DNA from: Phycisphaerae bacterium
Lineage (GTDB): Bacteria > Planctomycetota > Phycisphaerae > UBA1845 > PWPN01
Length of the DNA stretch: 64,000 nucleotides
Direction: 5' to 3'
NCBI GenBank assembly: GCA_030372985.1
Contig: JAUCQB010000217.1
Coordinates: forward strand, 1-64,000
Shown one piece after another: positions 8,436-19,881 of the stretch. The stretch's first letter is position 1, and each line of letters begins with the position of its first letter. The notes below the pieces were generated by a model. That model saw only the letters and a program-made list of their open reading frames with translations, made no database searches and was not told the origin of the DNA. The translations under genes and the position numbers were made by a program.

Positions 8436-10620
8436 TCATTCCCAGGCAGCCTCGACGACAACGCCGGCCGGTTCATTGGAGAAGCTGATCAAGACCGTCT
8501 GGTCCTCCTGCGTCCATCGCACGTCCTGGTGGTTACCGCTGAGATTGCGGGCGGTCACGCCCGACAGGCGCCTGCCGGCGGTGAAGAGGCGCACCAATCC
8601 GGGCGTTTCAAACGGCCCGCGGATCACGATGCGCAGACGGTTCTGCCCGGCCCGCTCCTCGATCAGGCGATGGGTCGTGTGCAGCACCCGGGGCTTGCGT
8701 CGCCCGGCGTTTGTGGCCTCCAGGATGTCGGTCACGTCACGGTAGATGTCGCTGGTACCGGGCTTGATTTCGACGTTCTTGACCAGGGCAAACTGCGGAT
8801 CAGCCACATTGACAAACGTGCCGGGCAGCCTCAGTGCTTCACGGCCTGCCCTGGCGATGATGAAAGGACCGCGCTGAACGCACAGGTAACCCGGCGTCGG
8901 CAGATCGCGCGCCGAATCGGCCTTGCCCCAAGCCTGCTTGAGCAGCGGCAGATACTCCTCCTGCACGTTCTTCCACTGGCCGAATTCTCGCGGCGACGTC
9001 GGCCGGCGCAGCACCCATCCCTTGCCCACCTGTGACTCCCCGGCCGCATCGAGGTCTTTCAGTCCGAGCTCCGCCGTCAGGTGATGAAGCGGTGAAGGAT
9101 GTCCTGCCTTGCGCCACCAGAGCTGCGCCCCTCCGAGATCGTCCGCCGCCCCCAGAATCACCAGCACGCCGCCGTTCTGCACCCAGCGAGCCAGTGCCAC
9201 ATGGGCTTGCTCCTCCATCGGCTTGAACGCTTCGTATGACAGCACGATGACCTTGAAGCGGGACAGGTACTTGGGTTCGCTCATTCGCTCGAGCAGGCAC
9301 GCCGACGCCGGCACGCCCGCGCTGACCAGCGGCATCATCAAACCATAGGCCACCTGCAATGCCGGCGGCGGCACTTTCTCCCACATCAGTGTGTCGGACA
9401 CCGCGACTCCGATCCCGTCGACTGCACGGACCGTATTCGTTTTGCCCTGCGGCAGGTGAGGGTTCCACGTTCCGCCCAGCGGGATTTCCTGAAGGACCTG
9501 CGTGGCCGACAGGACGATCGTCCGGCATCGCTCCGGAGCAGGGGTACCGCCGCCCGTCGTATGCCCCTTCAGAAAGATCCGTTCCGGCCAGGGCATCACC
9601 TCGTACGAGTCCACCTCTGTGAACATGACCATCGCGGCCGTGCAGTGAACGTACCATTCCTCGAACTCGCTCCACTTGTGGTTTGGATCATCCTCGACCG
9701 GGTCCACCAGCAACCAGAGCTTCCGGTTTCCGCCGCCGGCCAGGGCCACGAAAAAGTCATACAGACAGTACGCCGAGTCAAAGAAGGTCTTGTCCGGCGA
9801 GTCGTAATTGTGCATGGCCCAGTTGACCGGTCCCGTCCAGATCTGCCCGATGTAGCCGTCCGGCCCTTCGATTTTCAATGACGTGCCGAGCGGAGCGGTC
9901 AGTTTCGCCGCGACGTTGCTGTAGAGGCTGTGAATGGGCACAACGAAGTCGACCCGCCGGCCGAGTTCACGCGCACGCCGGTCAACGACCCGGCAGAGCC
10001 GTTCTTCCAGCTTCGCGTACAGCTCGCTCTTCAACTGCGCGGTCAGGTAACGGGCCTCGGGCGACGAATTCTCCGCCTGCCACGGCCGGCCATACCGCTC
10101 GACCCACAGCTTGCGGAACATCTCCTCATACCCGGTGTCCACGTGTGCCAGAGGCTCCTCCGGCAGCACCGCGTCCGCCCCGGCGTTGACCGACTCGACG
10201 GCCATCTCCTCCAGGTGGCGGATCCAGCCCTCGGTTGGAAGCATGTACGGCCGGATGCCGGCACACATCCGGACTTCGCCCTTTTCGTCGCGCTCGACTT
10301 CCTGCGGATGCGGCGTCCCGTCCCACTTGCCGGTCCAGTATTCGTTGGTCGCGTCCGAATCGGCGAAGAACATCCGACCCACCGTGTAACCGTGCTGTTT
10401 CCATGAGCCGATCATCCGGGTGAGGTTGGCCGGGTCTTCGCCGTGTCGGTGAATGATGATGCTGTCGACCGCCAGGGCCGTTCGCGGCTCATACGGTGTG
10501 TTCGTCTGCAGGCAGGTCTTGGACTTCACGAACGGCAGCGGCCGTGCAGCCTGCTGGCCGAATGCAGCCGAAGCTGCAAGACACATACCCAGCGCGATCG
10601 GCAGGGCCGTTCCTTTCACG

Positions 10621-10634
<14 letters not shown>
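8436..10634 (-). CDS. Secreted glycoside-hydrolase-like protein, TIM barrel plus ThuA/trimerisation-like domain
   Basis: 732 residues. The N-terminus is a Sec signal (MRNRDVKGTALPIALGMCL, then AASAAFGQQ, cleavage after AFG or nearby). Residues ~50-400 look like a (beta/alpha)8 glycosidase-like region with acidic positions in HRHGEDPANL, AVLPEEPLAHVD and KIEGPDGYIGQIW. Residues ~480-600 (PLVSAGVPASACLLE, VIVLSYEAF, ALARWVQNGGVLVILG) resemble the glutamine-amidotransferase-like domain attached to GH42-type beta-galactosidases and ThuA proteins. The start codon overlaps the last 14 bases of the ABC-F gene, so the two are probably co-transcribed. The specific activity is unknown; the family is inferred from fold-like motifs. 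Confidence 0.55.
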
Positions 10635-12570
<1,936 letters not shown>

Positions 12571-12953
12571 GTCGCGATGATATGCGACCGCACGCGGCAA
12601 AGCCAATGACTGAATCAGGATCTCCCTTCCCGGCTCCGTGACCTGCGCAGGTTTTTCAGCACCGGACCTGGCATTCCATTCCTCAGGCGAGACGATGAAG
12701 GGGGCTGTGGTTTCCGGTTGGCTCGGAATCACTCCTCTGCAAAGCATCGCTTCGTTGTGCCGCAGGAGAACCCCTCCTGCCCCGATCGGATCATGCTGAG
12801 AGGCCCGTTTGCCTGGAGAGCAGACGATCCCCAAACGTGTCGTTCTTGATCGTTTTCGGGTACACCTGCGATTTGGGGCCTCGCCAGGTGGGCGGGAGGT
12901 ATCCCTCGTGTCTGGCATCAAACGGCAGCCTTCTCCGGAACCACCTCTGCGTA

Positions 12954-12959
12954 TATAAT
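12954..12959 (+). promoter_or_regulatory. -10 box of a leaderless methyltransferase transcript
   Basis: TATAAT lies nine bases before ATG 12969, so the predicted transcript would begin only two or three bases before the start codon. No Shine-Dalgarno is present between them. The -35 position (12931-12936) reads TTCTCC, which is poor. Leaderless expression of a restriction-system methyltransferase is known in other systems; here it is inferred from spacing alone. Confidence 0.45.
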
Positions 12960-12968
12960 AGGCCTGCC

Positions 12969-13943
12969 ATGAGCAAGCCTGAGCCAAGCCTTTTTGCTGA
13001 TGAGTGCCCGCGCACGTCGCGAAAGCGAGCGGAGGCCACGCGGATTCCGGAATTGCGCCCTTATGACGGGCCGCCGACCGGGCACGTGCTCAATCTGGGC
13101 GACGCGAGGGCTCTCGACTGGATTGAAGACCAGTCCGTGCATCTGATCGTGACCTCACCGCCGTATTTCAATCTGAAGAAATACAACGATCATCCCGCCC
13201 AACTCGGCGACATGGAACAATACGACAACTTTCAGGACGAGCTGGACAAGGTCTGGCGGCACTGCTATCGCGTGCTCGTCCCCGGCGGACGGCTGGTCTG
13301 CAACGTAGGTGATGTATGTGTTGCTCGACGCGCCAATCGCGGCCGGCACCTTGTCCTCCCCCTTCACGCAGACATCTCCGTGCGGGCCCGCCGGATCGGC
13401 TTCGATTACCTGACTCCCATTCTCTGGCACAAGATCGCCAATGCCCAGTTCGAAGCCAGCGGAAACGGCGCGGGTTTTCTGGGCAAACCGTATGAGCCAA
13501 ACGCCATCATTAAGAATGATGTCGAATATGTTTTGATGCTGCGCAAGCCTGGACAGTACCGTAGCCCGACCGAGCAGCAGCGTGCCACCTCGCGGCTCAC
13601 GAAGGAGGAGCAGGCACGGTGGTTTCGTCCGATTTGGAGCGACGTTACCGGGGCGTCGACTCGCGAGCATCCTGCGCCATACCCGGTCGAACTTGCCTAC
13701 CGGTTGATACGCATGTTCTCCTTCACGGGAGATACGGTCTTGGACCCCTTCGCCGGGACCGGAACGACCACAGTCGCGGCGCTCATGTGCGACCGCAACA
13801 GCGTGGCCAACGAGATTGACCCGGTCTACTTCGCGATTGCCGAGAAGCGGATTCGCGGCGAGATTGCACAGGGACGCATGCTCGGAGGCACGCCGACTTT
13901 GACGTTGCGCCAATCGCCGGCCTCCAGCCACGGCGGCGTCTAG
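12969..13943 (+). CDS. DNA methyltransferase, beta class (type II restriction-modification)
   Basis: 324 residues. Catalytic motif IV TSPPY is at 62-66 and the SAM-binding FAGTGTT at 261-267, preceded by DP. The order (IV before I) defines the beta class of amino-methyltransferases. TSPPY is usual for N4-cytosine enzymes, though some N6-adenine enzymes share it. The C-terminal block SVANEIDPVYFAIAEKRI is the helix following motif I. ATG 12969 is chosen because upstream open frame contains no conserved residues and a TATAAT ends ten bases before it. It converges on a PD-(D/E)XK-like gene, and their stop codons overlap, so this is very probably the protecting half of a type II system. The recognition sequence cannot be read from the protein. 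Confidence 0.88.
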   Translation: MSKPEPSLFADECPRTSRKRAEATRIPELRPYDGPPTGHVLNLGDARALDWIEDQSVHLIVTSPPYFNLKKYNDHPAQLGDMEQYDNFQDELDKVWRHCYRVLVPGGRLVCNVGDVCVARRANRGRHLVLPLHADISVRARRIGFDYLTPILWHKIANAQFEASGNGAGFLGKPYEPNAIIKNDVEYVLMLRKPGQYRSPTEQQRATSRLTKEEQARWFRPIWSDVTGASTREHPAPYPVELAYRLIRMFSFTGDTVLDPFAGTGTTTVAALMCDRNSVANEIDPVYFAIAEKRIRGEIAQGRMLGGTPTLTLRQSPASSHGGV

Positions 13944-14761
13944 CGGTCGCGGATGCCGAGTCGATCCACGATCAATCCGATCGCAACCAGCACCTGCTCA
14001 GCCGACTGTGACGCGAAGCAAACAGCGTCGATATTGGGTGATTCGAGGCGGCTCTGAACGTTCACGTGCTCGGCCGTGAAGGGGTAGTACACCACGGCAG
14101 CGAATCTGCCGTGGGGGAATGCCGTCTTGAACTTGGCAGCCTTGTTGATGATCTCATCCGCTCGTTTGTGGATGTCCCTCCGTGCCTCGATGCGTTTAAC
14201 GTCAACGCCGATTTCGATCGGCCCGGTCTGAGGTGCGGCGGCATCCAGTTCAAAGGACTCACCCGAGACGGTGAACTTGCGTTTCTTGAAGATCAGGCGG
14301 GATTGCTGGTTCAGGGCCTGGAGGATCATTCGCTCCCAACGGCCCTTGCGAGCCCGAATCTCTTTGTCAACGAAGAAGAAACGGTCAAGCTCGCAGAGGG
14401 CGGGAACCGGCGCTTCCTGCGGCAGGAACGGCTTGAGATAACCTGCAATGGCGGCGGCCTTGGGCTCGCTCAAGCGGGGCTCGTAGGTGTCGACCCCGCG
14501 GATGTCGAGGTCGCGTTCGATCGCTCGTCCGGCGACATGACAGCAAGCGAGCAGCGATTTGAGGATAATAGGGTGTGCCTGGATGGCCGCCGCCAAGTCC
14601 ATCGCCGTCATCGCGGCGAAGTTGATGACGTCGACCTCTCGTTTCTCAATGAAGGGTGCGAACGCCTGGATCAAGGCGGTTACGACGTCCGCCTGCCGGG
14701 CCTCGGCATCAGCCCTGACCCAGCCCATGTAATCTGCGTGCGTATCGTACCCCTCAGGCAT
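13940..14761 (-). CDS. Probable type II restriction endonuclease, PD-(D/E)XK-like
   Basis: 273 residues. The centre has ESFELDAA followed by IEIGVDVKRIEARRD. Asp173, Asp187 and Lys189 would form a PD-(D/E)XK site, with the helix RWERMILQAL upstream carrying a candidate fourth acidic residue. The C-terminus reads AAKFKTAFPHGRFAAVVYYP, a core strand, then a region that may bind DNA. It faces the methyltransferase at 12969 tail to tail, with the two stop codons sharing the bases CTAG. I do not recognise the family by sequence; the function rests on the catalytic pattern and the partner gene. The start ATG has a purine-rich GAGGCGAGG immediately upstream. Confidence 0.7.
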   Translation of the reverse strand: MPEGYDTHADYMGWVRADAEARQADVVTALIQAFAPFIEKREVDVINFAAMTAMDLAAAIQAHPIILKSLLACCHVAGRAIERDLDIRGVDTYEPRLSEPKAAAIAGYLKPFLPQEAPVPALCELDRFFFVDKEIRARKGRWERMILQALNQQSRLIFKKRKFTVSGESFELDAAAPQTGPIEIGVDVKRIEARRDIHKRADEIINKAAKFKTAFPHGRFAAVVYYPFTAEHVNVQSRLESPNIDAVCFASQSAEQVLVAIGLIVDRLGIRDR

Positions 14762-14773
14762 CCTCGCCTCTAT

Positions 14774-15013
14774 TCAGTGGACGCAGCGTCCAACCACGAG
14801 AAGCTGTTGCCACACAGCGTGTACTTCGCGATCCTCGTACTTCAAATCGACGCGGACACCTGGCGCCGCCCTCTGAAGCTGCAAAGGTGTCTTCTTCATC
14901 GTCTTCCTGCCAGAGACCTTCATGCGCAGGTGTCCCGTTGCCTGGACAACAGATACCATGGAGGGTGGTCGCCCGTCAATGTCGTCGAGACGAGCCATCC
15001 CGCTGACAAACAT
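14774..15013 (-). CDS. Possible small ORF upstream of the endonuclease
   Basis: 79 codons ending 12 bases before the endonuclease start, same strand. An internal ATG at 14992 (MARLDDIDGRPP) is an alternative start. The product is basic, with MKVSGRKTMKKTPLQLQ in the middle and no helix-turn-helix that I can see, so it does not look like a typical restriction controller. It could be a small accessory gene, a decayed fragment, or chance reading frame in high-GC DNA. The 290-base gap it fills is otherwise empty. Confidence 0.25.
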   Translation of the reverse strand: MFVSGMARLDDIDGRPPSMVSVVQATGHLRMKVSGRKTMKKTPLQLQRAAPGVRVDLKYEDREVHAVWQQLLVVGRCVH

Positions 15014-15051
15014 GCGGCCTTGTCTCGTGGTGACTGCCGTTGCGGCGGCGT

Positions 15052-16350
15052 TTACGTGGGGCGCGATTCCGAGGCTGCCGGTTCAATGATCACCCGGATC
15101 GGCCGAGGCTGTCGAAGACGATCGATCTGCCGGTCAAGCTCATCGGCCTGTTGCTTCAAGTCCTGCACAGAAGCCCCATTCAACGCCTCATCTTCGGCCG
15201 AGGCTCCTTCACCCACGCGGTGGCGCCAGGCCGCGTACAGGCGGCGTTGACGATCGCGGAGCAGCGACAGCAGCTTGGCGGCGGTCCGGTTGGCTGGGAA
15301 GCTGGCACAATCGAGGAGGTTAAGACCGTCGGCCAACTGCCGCGCGTCGATGGTGGTGAACTCCTCCCCATTGGCCGTCAACCGGTACCGGCCTGGCGGG
15401 AGCCCCGTTACTGTCAGCCGATACCTGTTCAGCCGCTCGCGCACGTCCTCGATGCGGATCGACTCGGCATCCCACTTCACATCCATCGGCATCGGCAGGG
15501 GGCTCTGCCAGTCGAAAGACAACCTGGCGCCCTCCTTCCTGAGATTCGTCACAAGGCCGGCGACGGCCGCGCTTCGCGAGGCGTCGATGCGAAGGTCCGC
15601 GACGACGCCGGGGGCCTTCCACGCCAGCAGCAGCGTCTGGGCCATGAGCCAGTGGCCGGTGTCATCCGGGTGAATACCGTCTTTCTGGAAACTGAAGCTG
15701 ACTTGTCCTGCCCGGCGTTTCCTGAGATGCTCGTTCATGGCCGAGTGGAGATCCACAACCAGCACGTCCTTGTCCTTGAGCCCCATGAGCCAGCGGCTGT
15801 ATTGCTCAAGTGTCGCGTCGTAGTCGAAGGCCGCATATTGGTAGCCGTAGGTTTTGGCGTCGGGGTCGAGCACCAGACGGCGGTATGGATCGAACGGCGG
15901 CGGCGTCAGGATCACCGGGCGGGCCTGGGTTTCTGTCCGGGTGCGGTCGATCAGTCGGCGGATGCCGTCCTTGAACTTGTCGAAACGCTCCTGGTCAAAC
16001 GGATGGTAATTGCCGTCGTTCATACCGAAGCAGGCAACGATCACGTCGGGTTTTTCAGCGGCCACGTCGCGGCTGAAGCGGTCATGGGCCCACGGGCGGC
16101 GAGGGTGGTGGTCGGGTTCGCTGGTGCCGGAGATCGTCTCGCTGCTGATCCCCCGGTTGACGATCCGAAAACGCTTGTCCGGGAAGCGGGTCAGCAGGAA
16201 CGCCTCAGTATATTCAACGTAGGTGCCGGCCTGGGTGATGCTGTCGCCGAAAAAGACGACCGTTTCGCCCCCCTTGAGATAGAACCCGTCGTCGGCCGCC
16301 GGTGCCGTCGGATACGACCACAAAACCGCAAGAGTCAGCCACACAAGCAC
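15052..16350 (-). CDS. Secreted SGNH/GDSL hydrolase
   Basis: 432 residues from GTG 16350, with GGAG about eight bases upstream. Residues 1-19 form a signal peptide (LVWLTLAVLWSYPTAPA). Block I is FFGDSITQ with nucleophile Ser37, block II is NRGISSET, block III GMND, and block V DGIHPDD supplies the catalytic Asp and His. These are the four SGNH landmarks, so it is an exported esterase or carbohydrate deacetylase. A C-terminal extension (~residues 250-432) ends in a heptad-like helix (LNGASVQDLKQQADELDRQ) and has no clear family. It follows the GT-C paralogue by 27 bases and may be co-transcribed with it. Confidence 0.85.
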   Translation of the reverse strand: MLVWLTLAVLWSYPTAPAADDGFYLKGGETVVFFGDSITQAGTYVEYTEAFLLTRFPDKRFRIVNRGISSETISGTSEPDHHPRRPWAHDRFSRDVAAEKPDVIVACFGMNDGNYHPFDQERFDKFKDGIRRLIDRTRTETQARPVILTPPPFDPYRRLVLDPDAKTYGYQYAAFDYDATLEQYSRWLMGLKDKDVLVVDLHSAMNEHLRKRRAGQVSFSFQKDGIHPDDTGHWLMAQTLLLAWKAPGVVADLRIDASRSAAVAGLVTNLRKEGARLSFDWQSPLPMPMDVKWDAESIRIEDVRERLNRYRLTVTGLPPGRYRLTANGEEFTTIDARQLADGLNLLDCASFPANRTAAKLLSLLRDRQRRLYAAWRHRVGEGASAEDEALNGASVQDLKQQADELDRQIDRLRQPRPIRVIIEPAASESRPT

Positions 16351-16377
16351 GATCGTTCTCCACCCGTGACCGCGGTC

Positions 16378-18369
16378 TCACCGGGCCGCATCGGTTGCCG
16401 GACGACTGGCCGCGACGGTCGGCCGCGACACATCCACCGGGTACGCCATGAACTGCGGCGACCCGAAGTAGAAGTGATAGTCGGGCGAATCGAGCGGCTT
16501 GTTGAAAACGAACTCCAGTTCGTAGATGCCCTCGTCGTCGGCCTCCCGGATGATCACGGTGTACCAGTCGCCCGATGAAGCGGTATCATCGCCGCCCCGC
16601 TCGACTTTGTAGCGGTCGAGATCCGCTCTGAGTGTGTCACCGGTTTTCAGCTCCGGCAGGTTGAGCATACTTCGAAGGATCCGCCCGCTCATTCCTTGGT
16701 GATAAGGCGACTTTCTCGGCGCCCGCACCCGCAGCCGGTGGCTGTCGAGTATCTCGAGCGCGGCGGGATCCTCCATATCCAGTATCGCGGGTGCATACGT
16801 CAGCGCGTGGGCGTACAGCTCGCTTAAACCCTTCTCGACCCGCACAGCACACGAAGGGTACAGGGCGGCCATGCTCGGTATGTTGATGAAGAACAGATGG
16901 TCGCCCGATCGAATCGGCTTCGGGCTCCGCTTGACCACGTCTTCCACGACCAGATCTTCCGGCAACGTACCGATCATCACTCCGTAGCCGCGCCACACCG
17001 TGATGCCGGTCAGGCCCACGGCGTGGGAGGCGAGGATCAGACCGAGAATCCATTTTCGGCGTCGGCTCAGGCCTTGCCCCGGCGCCCGCCTGATCCCGCC
17101 TACCAGGGCCATGAACGAAGTCATGAGGATGACTCCGCCGACGCTGGGCAGATAGAGGTGGTGGGACGAGGGATAGATGGGGATGGTCGGGGCCATTGTT
17201 ACCAGCATGGCCGCGACCGGCCACAGCAGTGCCGGTCCCCGCCCGAACAGCCTGTAGATGACTAGGAAAGTGGCAAGTATGGCAGCGGCCATCGCGTAGA
17301 GCCCCAGCGGAGGGCCGCCGGCTTGCCCCACGGTGAGGCCCGGTATGATCGGCACATAGCAGAAGATGCCCATCAGATAGACGAGCGGCTTGTCCAACAG
17401 GAACCTGATCATCTCGAATTGCGAGATGCCGGCCATCCTGTCCCACGTGAGGCTGTAGAAGCCCTGCAAGGCCCAATGTCGGATGCCGAGGTAGACGATC
17501 ACCATGATTGCCATGGTGATATGTTCCCATCGCAGCCATCCTCGCCTGCCCGCCCCACAGAGGCGATCGCCGAGCCAGCACACGACAGGCAGCACGACGG
17601 CGTTTTCGCGACAGCCCAGAGCCAGCGCAAAACACAGCAGCGAGAGCAGGATGGCCGGAGACACGGCGCGATGCGGGTCGCTTGCCGGGGCCGGAGGAGC
17701 CATCGTGGGCTTCAACGGCCGGCCCACGATCCACGCCCGGCTTTCGTCGGCAATGGTCGGGCAAGGGTAGGTGAACCGTTCACCCCAGCGGGCGTGGCGG
17801 CTGTAGCCAAGAAGGGCGATTAACTGGAAGGCCGTGGTCATCAGCTCCGTCTGGCAGGCAATCCATGTCACCGTACCGACATGTGCCGGGTGAATCGCCA
17901 TGATGCAGGCCGCCACCGTGGCCCAGGTCCGACTGCCCAGGAACCTCATCGCCAGCGAGCCAACCAGCATGGCGCACAGGAAATGCCACGCCATCGAGAA
18001 GCCGTGCATGATCTCCGGTCGCCAGCCGGCGAGGGTGTATTCGATCTTCATCAGCGTGAAGGCCACCGGCCGGTAATAGCGGATCAGCGATTCCGATCTG
18101 CCCCAGTAGTCCATGACCTCGCCGGGAACAGCAAGGTACGCCGCCTCGACCGCTTCCTTGTGGCTCCAACCGTCGTTCTTCAGATGCACGAAGTGCGAAT
18201 GGTCGTCGAACCACAGACCGAATCGCAGCGACTGGACATAACCCGTGACGACGAACAGGGCCACGAGGGCTATCATCATTGGCCGGGTGATCCACCTGCT
18301 TGCCGGGTGAACAAGGGCGGATGACGGGTTTGTTTCGTGTGGTGCCTTCTCGAGGTTTGTCGTGGGCAT
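16378..18369 (-). CDS. Polytopic membrane protein, GT-C glycosyltransferase-like (paralogue 3 of 3)
   Basis: 663 residues from ATG 18369. The first membrane segment (MMIALVALFVVTGYVQSL) is followed by LWFDDHSHFVH, the acidic pair seen in the genes at 961 and 2862. LIRYYRPVAFTLMKIEY and VGTVTWIACQTELM correspond to the RP and W-x-A blocks. About ten membrane segments are followed by a ~250-residue extracytoplasmic C-terminal domain whose end (FNKPLDSPDYHFYFGSP) matches the paralogue at 2862 (FHRPLATEGYYFYLSSP). It probably transfers a sugar outside the cytoplasmic membrane. It sits 27 bases upstream of a secreted SGNH hydrolase, a plausible deacylase for the same polymer. Confidence 0.65.
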   Translation of the reverse strand: MPTTNLEKAPHETNPSSALVHPASRWITRPMMIALVALFVVTGYVQSLRFGLWFDDHSHFVHLKNDGWSHKEAVEAAYLAVPGEVMDYWGRSESLIRYYRPVAFTLMKIEYTLAGWRPEIMHGFSMAWHFLCAMLVGSLAMRFLGSRTWATVAACIMAIHPAHVGTVTWIACQTELMTTAFQLIALLGYSRHARWGERFTYPCPTIADESRAWIVGRPLKPTMAPPAPASDPHRAVSPAILLSLLCFALALGCRENAVVLPVVCWLGDRLCGAGRRGWLRWEHITMAIMVIVYLGIRHWALQGFYSLTWDRMAGISQFEMIRFLLDKPLVYLMGIFCYVPIIPGLTVGQAGGPPLGLYAMAAAILATFLVIYRLFGRGPALLWPVAAMLVTMAPTIPIYPSSHHLYLPSVGGVILMTSFMALVGGIRRAPGQGLSRRRKWILGLILASHAVGLTGITVWRGYGVMIGTLPEDLVVEDVVKRSPKPIRSGDHLFFINIPSMAALYPSCAVRVEKGLSELYAHALTYAPAILDMEDPAALEILDSHRLRVRAPRKSPYHQGMSGRILRSMLNLPELKTGDTLRADLDRYKVERGGDDTASSGDWYTVIIREADDEGIYELEFVFNKPLDSPDYHFYFGSPQFMAYPVDVSRPTVAASRPATDAAR

Positions 18370-18675
18370 AAGCGCACTTGGTCCAGGATCAAGTCGCCCG
18401 GGCTCCCGGAGGGCAACTGCCCGGTTCCCTGGGTGGCCGGCCCACGCCATGCGGGCTGCGGCGGCGGCTAGGTTACCGGGGCGGTGTCTCAGGTGCAATA
18501 CAGGCCGATGTTGCCGGAAAAACGCCTGCGAAACCGACGGCCGGCTGGCATTCTCAGTTGGTCTGGCCGATACTTGTCGCGTATATCTGCCTGCGGCAGC
18601 CTCTCTTATCAAAGGGAGGCGGGGGGCCGGCCGACGCCGTCGCGTCGGTTACGTCGGAGGCACGGGAGACTGATC
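18370..18675. other. Divergent intergenic region
   Basis: About 306 bases between the minus-strand GT-C paralogue and the plus-strand metalloprotease gene. It must hold both promoters. I see no clear -10/-35 pair, tRNA, repeat or conserved small ORF. GGGAG at 18664-18668 is the ribosome site of the protease gene. Confidence 0.5.
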
Positions 18676-19863
18676 ATGGCGTTGATCCTGGAGAGTTCCA
18701 GATTCGGACCCAAGTGTTGTCGGCGTGTTGTCCTCGGCGGTGTCCTGGTCACGCTACTGACTGCTGCCGGCGGTTGTGATCTCACGAGCTGGATAGGCAA
18801 CATCGGGACGGATGGAAACGTGGGTCTCGATCCGGCCTTGTTTCCCGGTCTGCGGATCCGGGGCGAGCCCAACGACACTTTCTCCGACGCGCTGGATGTG
18901 GTATTCGATTCGGCCGGCCGGGCCCATCTCGCCGGCACCGTGACCCAGGCCGACGACGGCGATGTCTACTCGCTGGGCTCGCTGGAACCGGGCGACAGGG
19001 TGATTGTCGACGTCGGCACACCCGGGAGCCTGTTGGATGCGGTGATCGTCATTTTCGATGCCGAGGGTCGGATCACGTTCGAGAATGACGATCGCAACTA
19101 TGAGCTTCGCCAGTACGACCCCTTCCTGAACCAGGTCGTCCGGCACGAAAGCCCGGTATACTATCTGGCGATCACGGCGGCGCCGCTTGGACAAGGTTTC
19201 ACGTTGCGAGGAACCTACGACATCATCATCACGAGGAGTTCGGGGAATGACGTGCCCGCCCCTGTCCGCCAAGTGGTGGTCCTGGACTTCGACGGGGGGT
19301 CGGTCACCATTCCGGATTACGACTCGTACAACATTCGGCCGTTTGACGCCGCTGATATCGATCCGATTTATGCCGGGCAGACGGCCGTCTTGCGCCAGCT
19401 CATCGCCGACACCGTGCGGGAGAATTACCAGGGCTTGAACCTCGATGTGCGCGTGGTTCCGGATGATCCTTTGCCGGGTGGGGCGTACTCCAGCATATTC
19501 TTCGGCGCGAACAGCTCGGAAGCCTTCGGCGTGGCTGAGAGCATCGATTCCTATAACGCCGACCGTGACGACGACGCGGTGATCTTCACCAACCTGTTCA
19601 CCGAGGACCTGTTCGGCCGTACCTTATCGATCGAAGAGCTTGGCACGGCGATCGGCAACGTCGCTTCGCACGAGATGGGGCACCTGCTGGGGCTCAATCA
19701 CGTCGCGGACGTCGAAGACCTGATGGATACCACCGGCGGGGCCGGCACGTTGCTGCTCGACCAGGATTTCCTGCGGGATTCGCCGCTCGACAGCAGCGTG
19801 TTCCCCTTTGGAATTCAGGACGCCTGGCTCTGGCTGATGGAAACGCTCGGGCCGGATTCCTGA
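18676..19863 (+). CDS. Lipoprotein with metzincin-type zinc protease motif
   Basis: 395 residues. Start ATG 18676 has GGGAG seven bases upstream. The N-terminus is a lipoprotein signal with TAAGGC (Cys34). Residues ~64-185 resemble a bacterial pre-peptidase C-terminal (PPC) domain (EPNDTFSDA, GDVYSLGSLEPGD, DAVIVIFD). SHEMGHLLGLNH at 331-342 is a complete HExxHxxGxxH zinc motif, and VEDLMDTTG supplies a Met-turn, so this is a metzincin-like protease domain. The catalytic domain is at the C-terminus with no further tail. Its substrate is unknown. It converges with the PEP-CTERM gene, 18 bases apart. Confidence 0.8.
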   Translation: MALILESSRFGPKCCRRVVLGGVLVTLLTAAGGCDLTSWIGNIGTDGNVGLDPALFPGLRIRGEPNDTFSDALDVVFDSAGRAHLAGTVTQADDGDVYSLGSLEPGDRVIVDVGTPGSLLDAVIVIFDAEGRITFENDDRNYELRQYDPFLNQVVRHESPVYYLAITAAPLGQGFTLRGTYDIIITRSSGNDVPAPVRQVVVLDFDGGSVTIPDYDSYNIRPFDAADIDPIYAGQTAVLRQLIADTVRENYQGLNLDVRVVPDDPLPGGAYSSIFFGANSSEAFGVAESIDSYNADRDDDAVIFTNLFTEDLFGRTLSIEELGTAIGNVASHEMGHLLGLNHVADVEDLMDTTGGAGTLLLDQDFLRDSPLDSSVFPFGIQDAWLWLMETLGPDS

Positions 19864-19881
19864 GCGGAACGTCTGGCCGAT

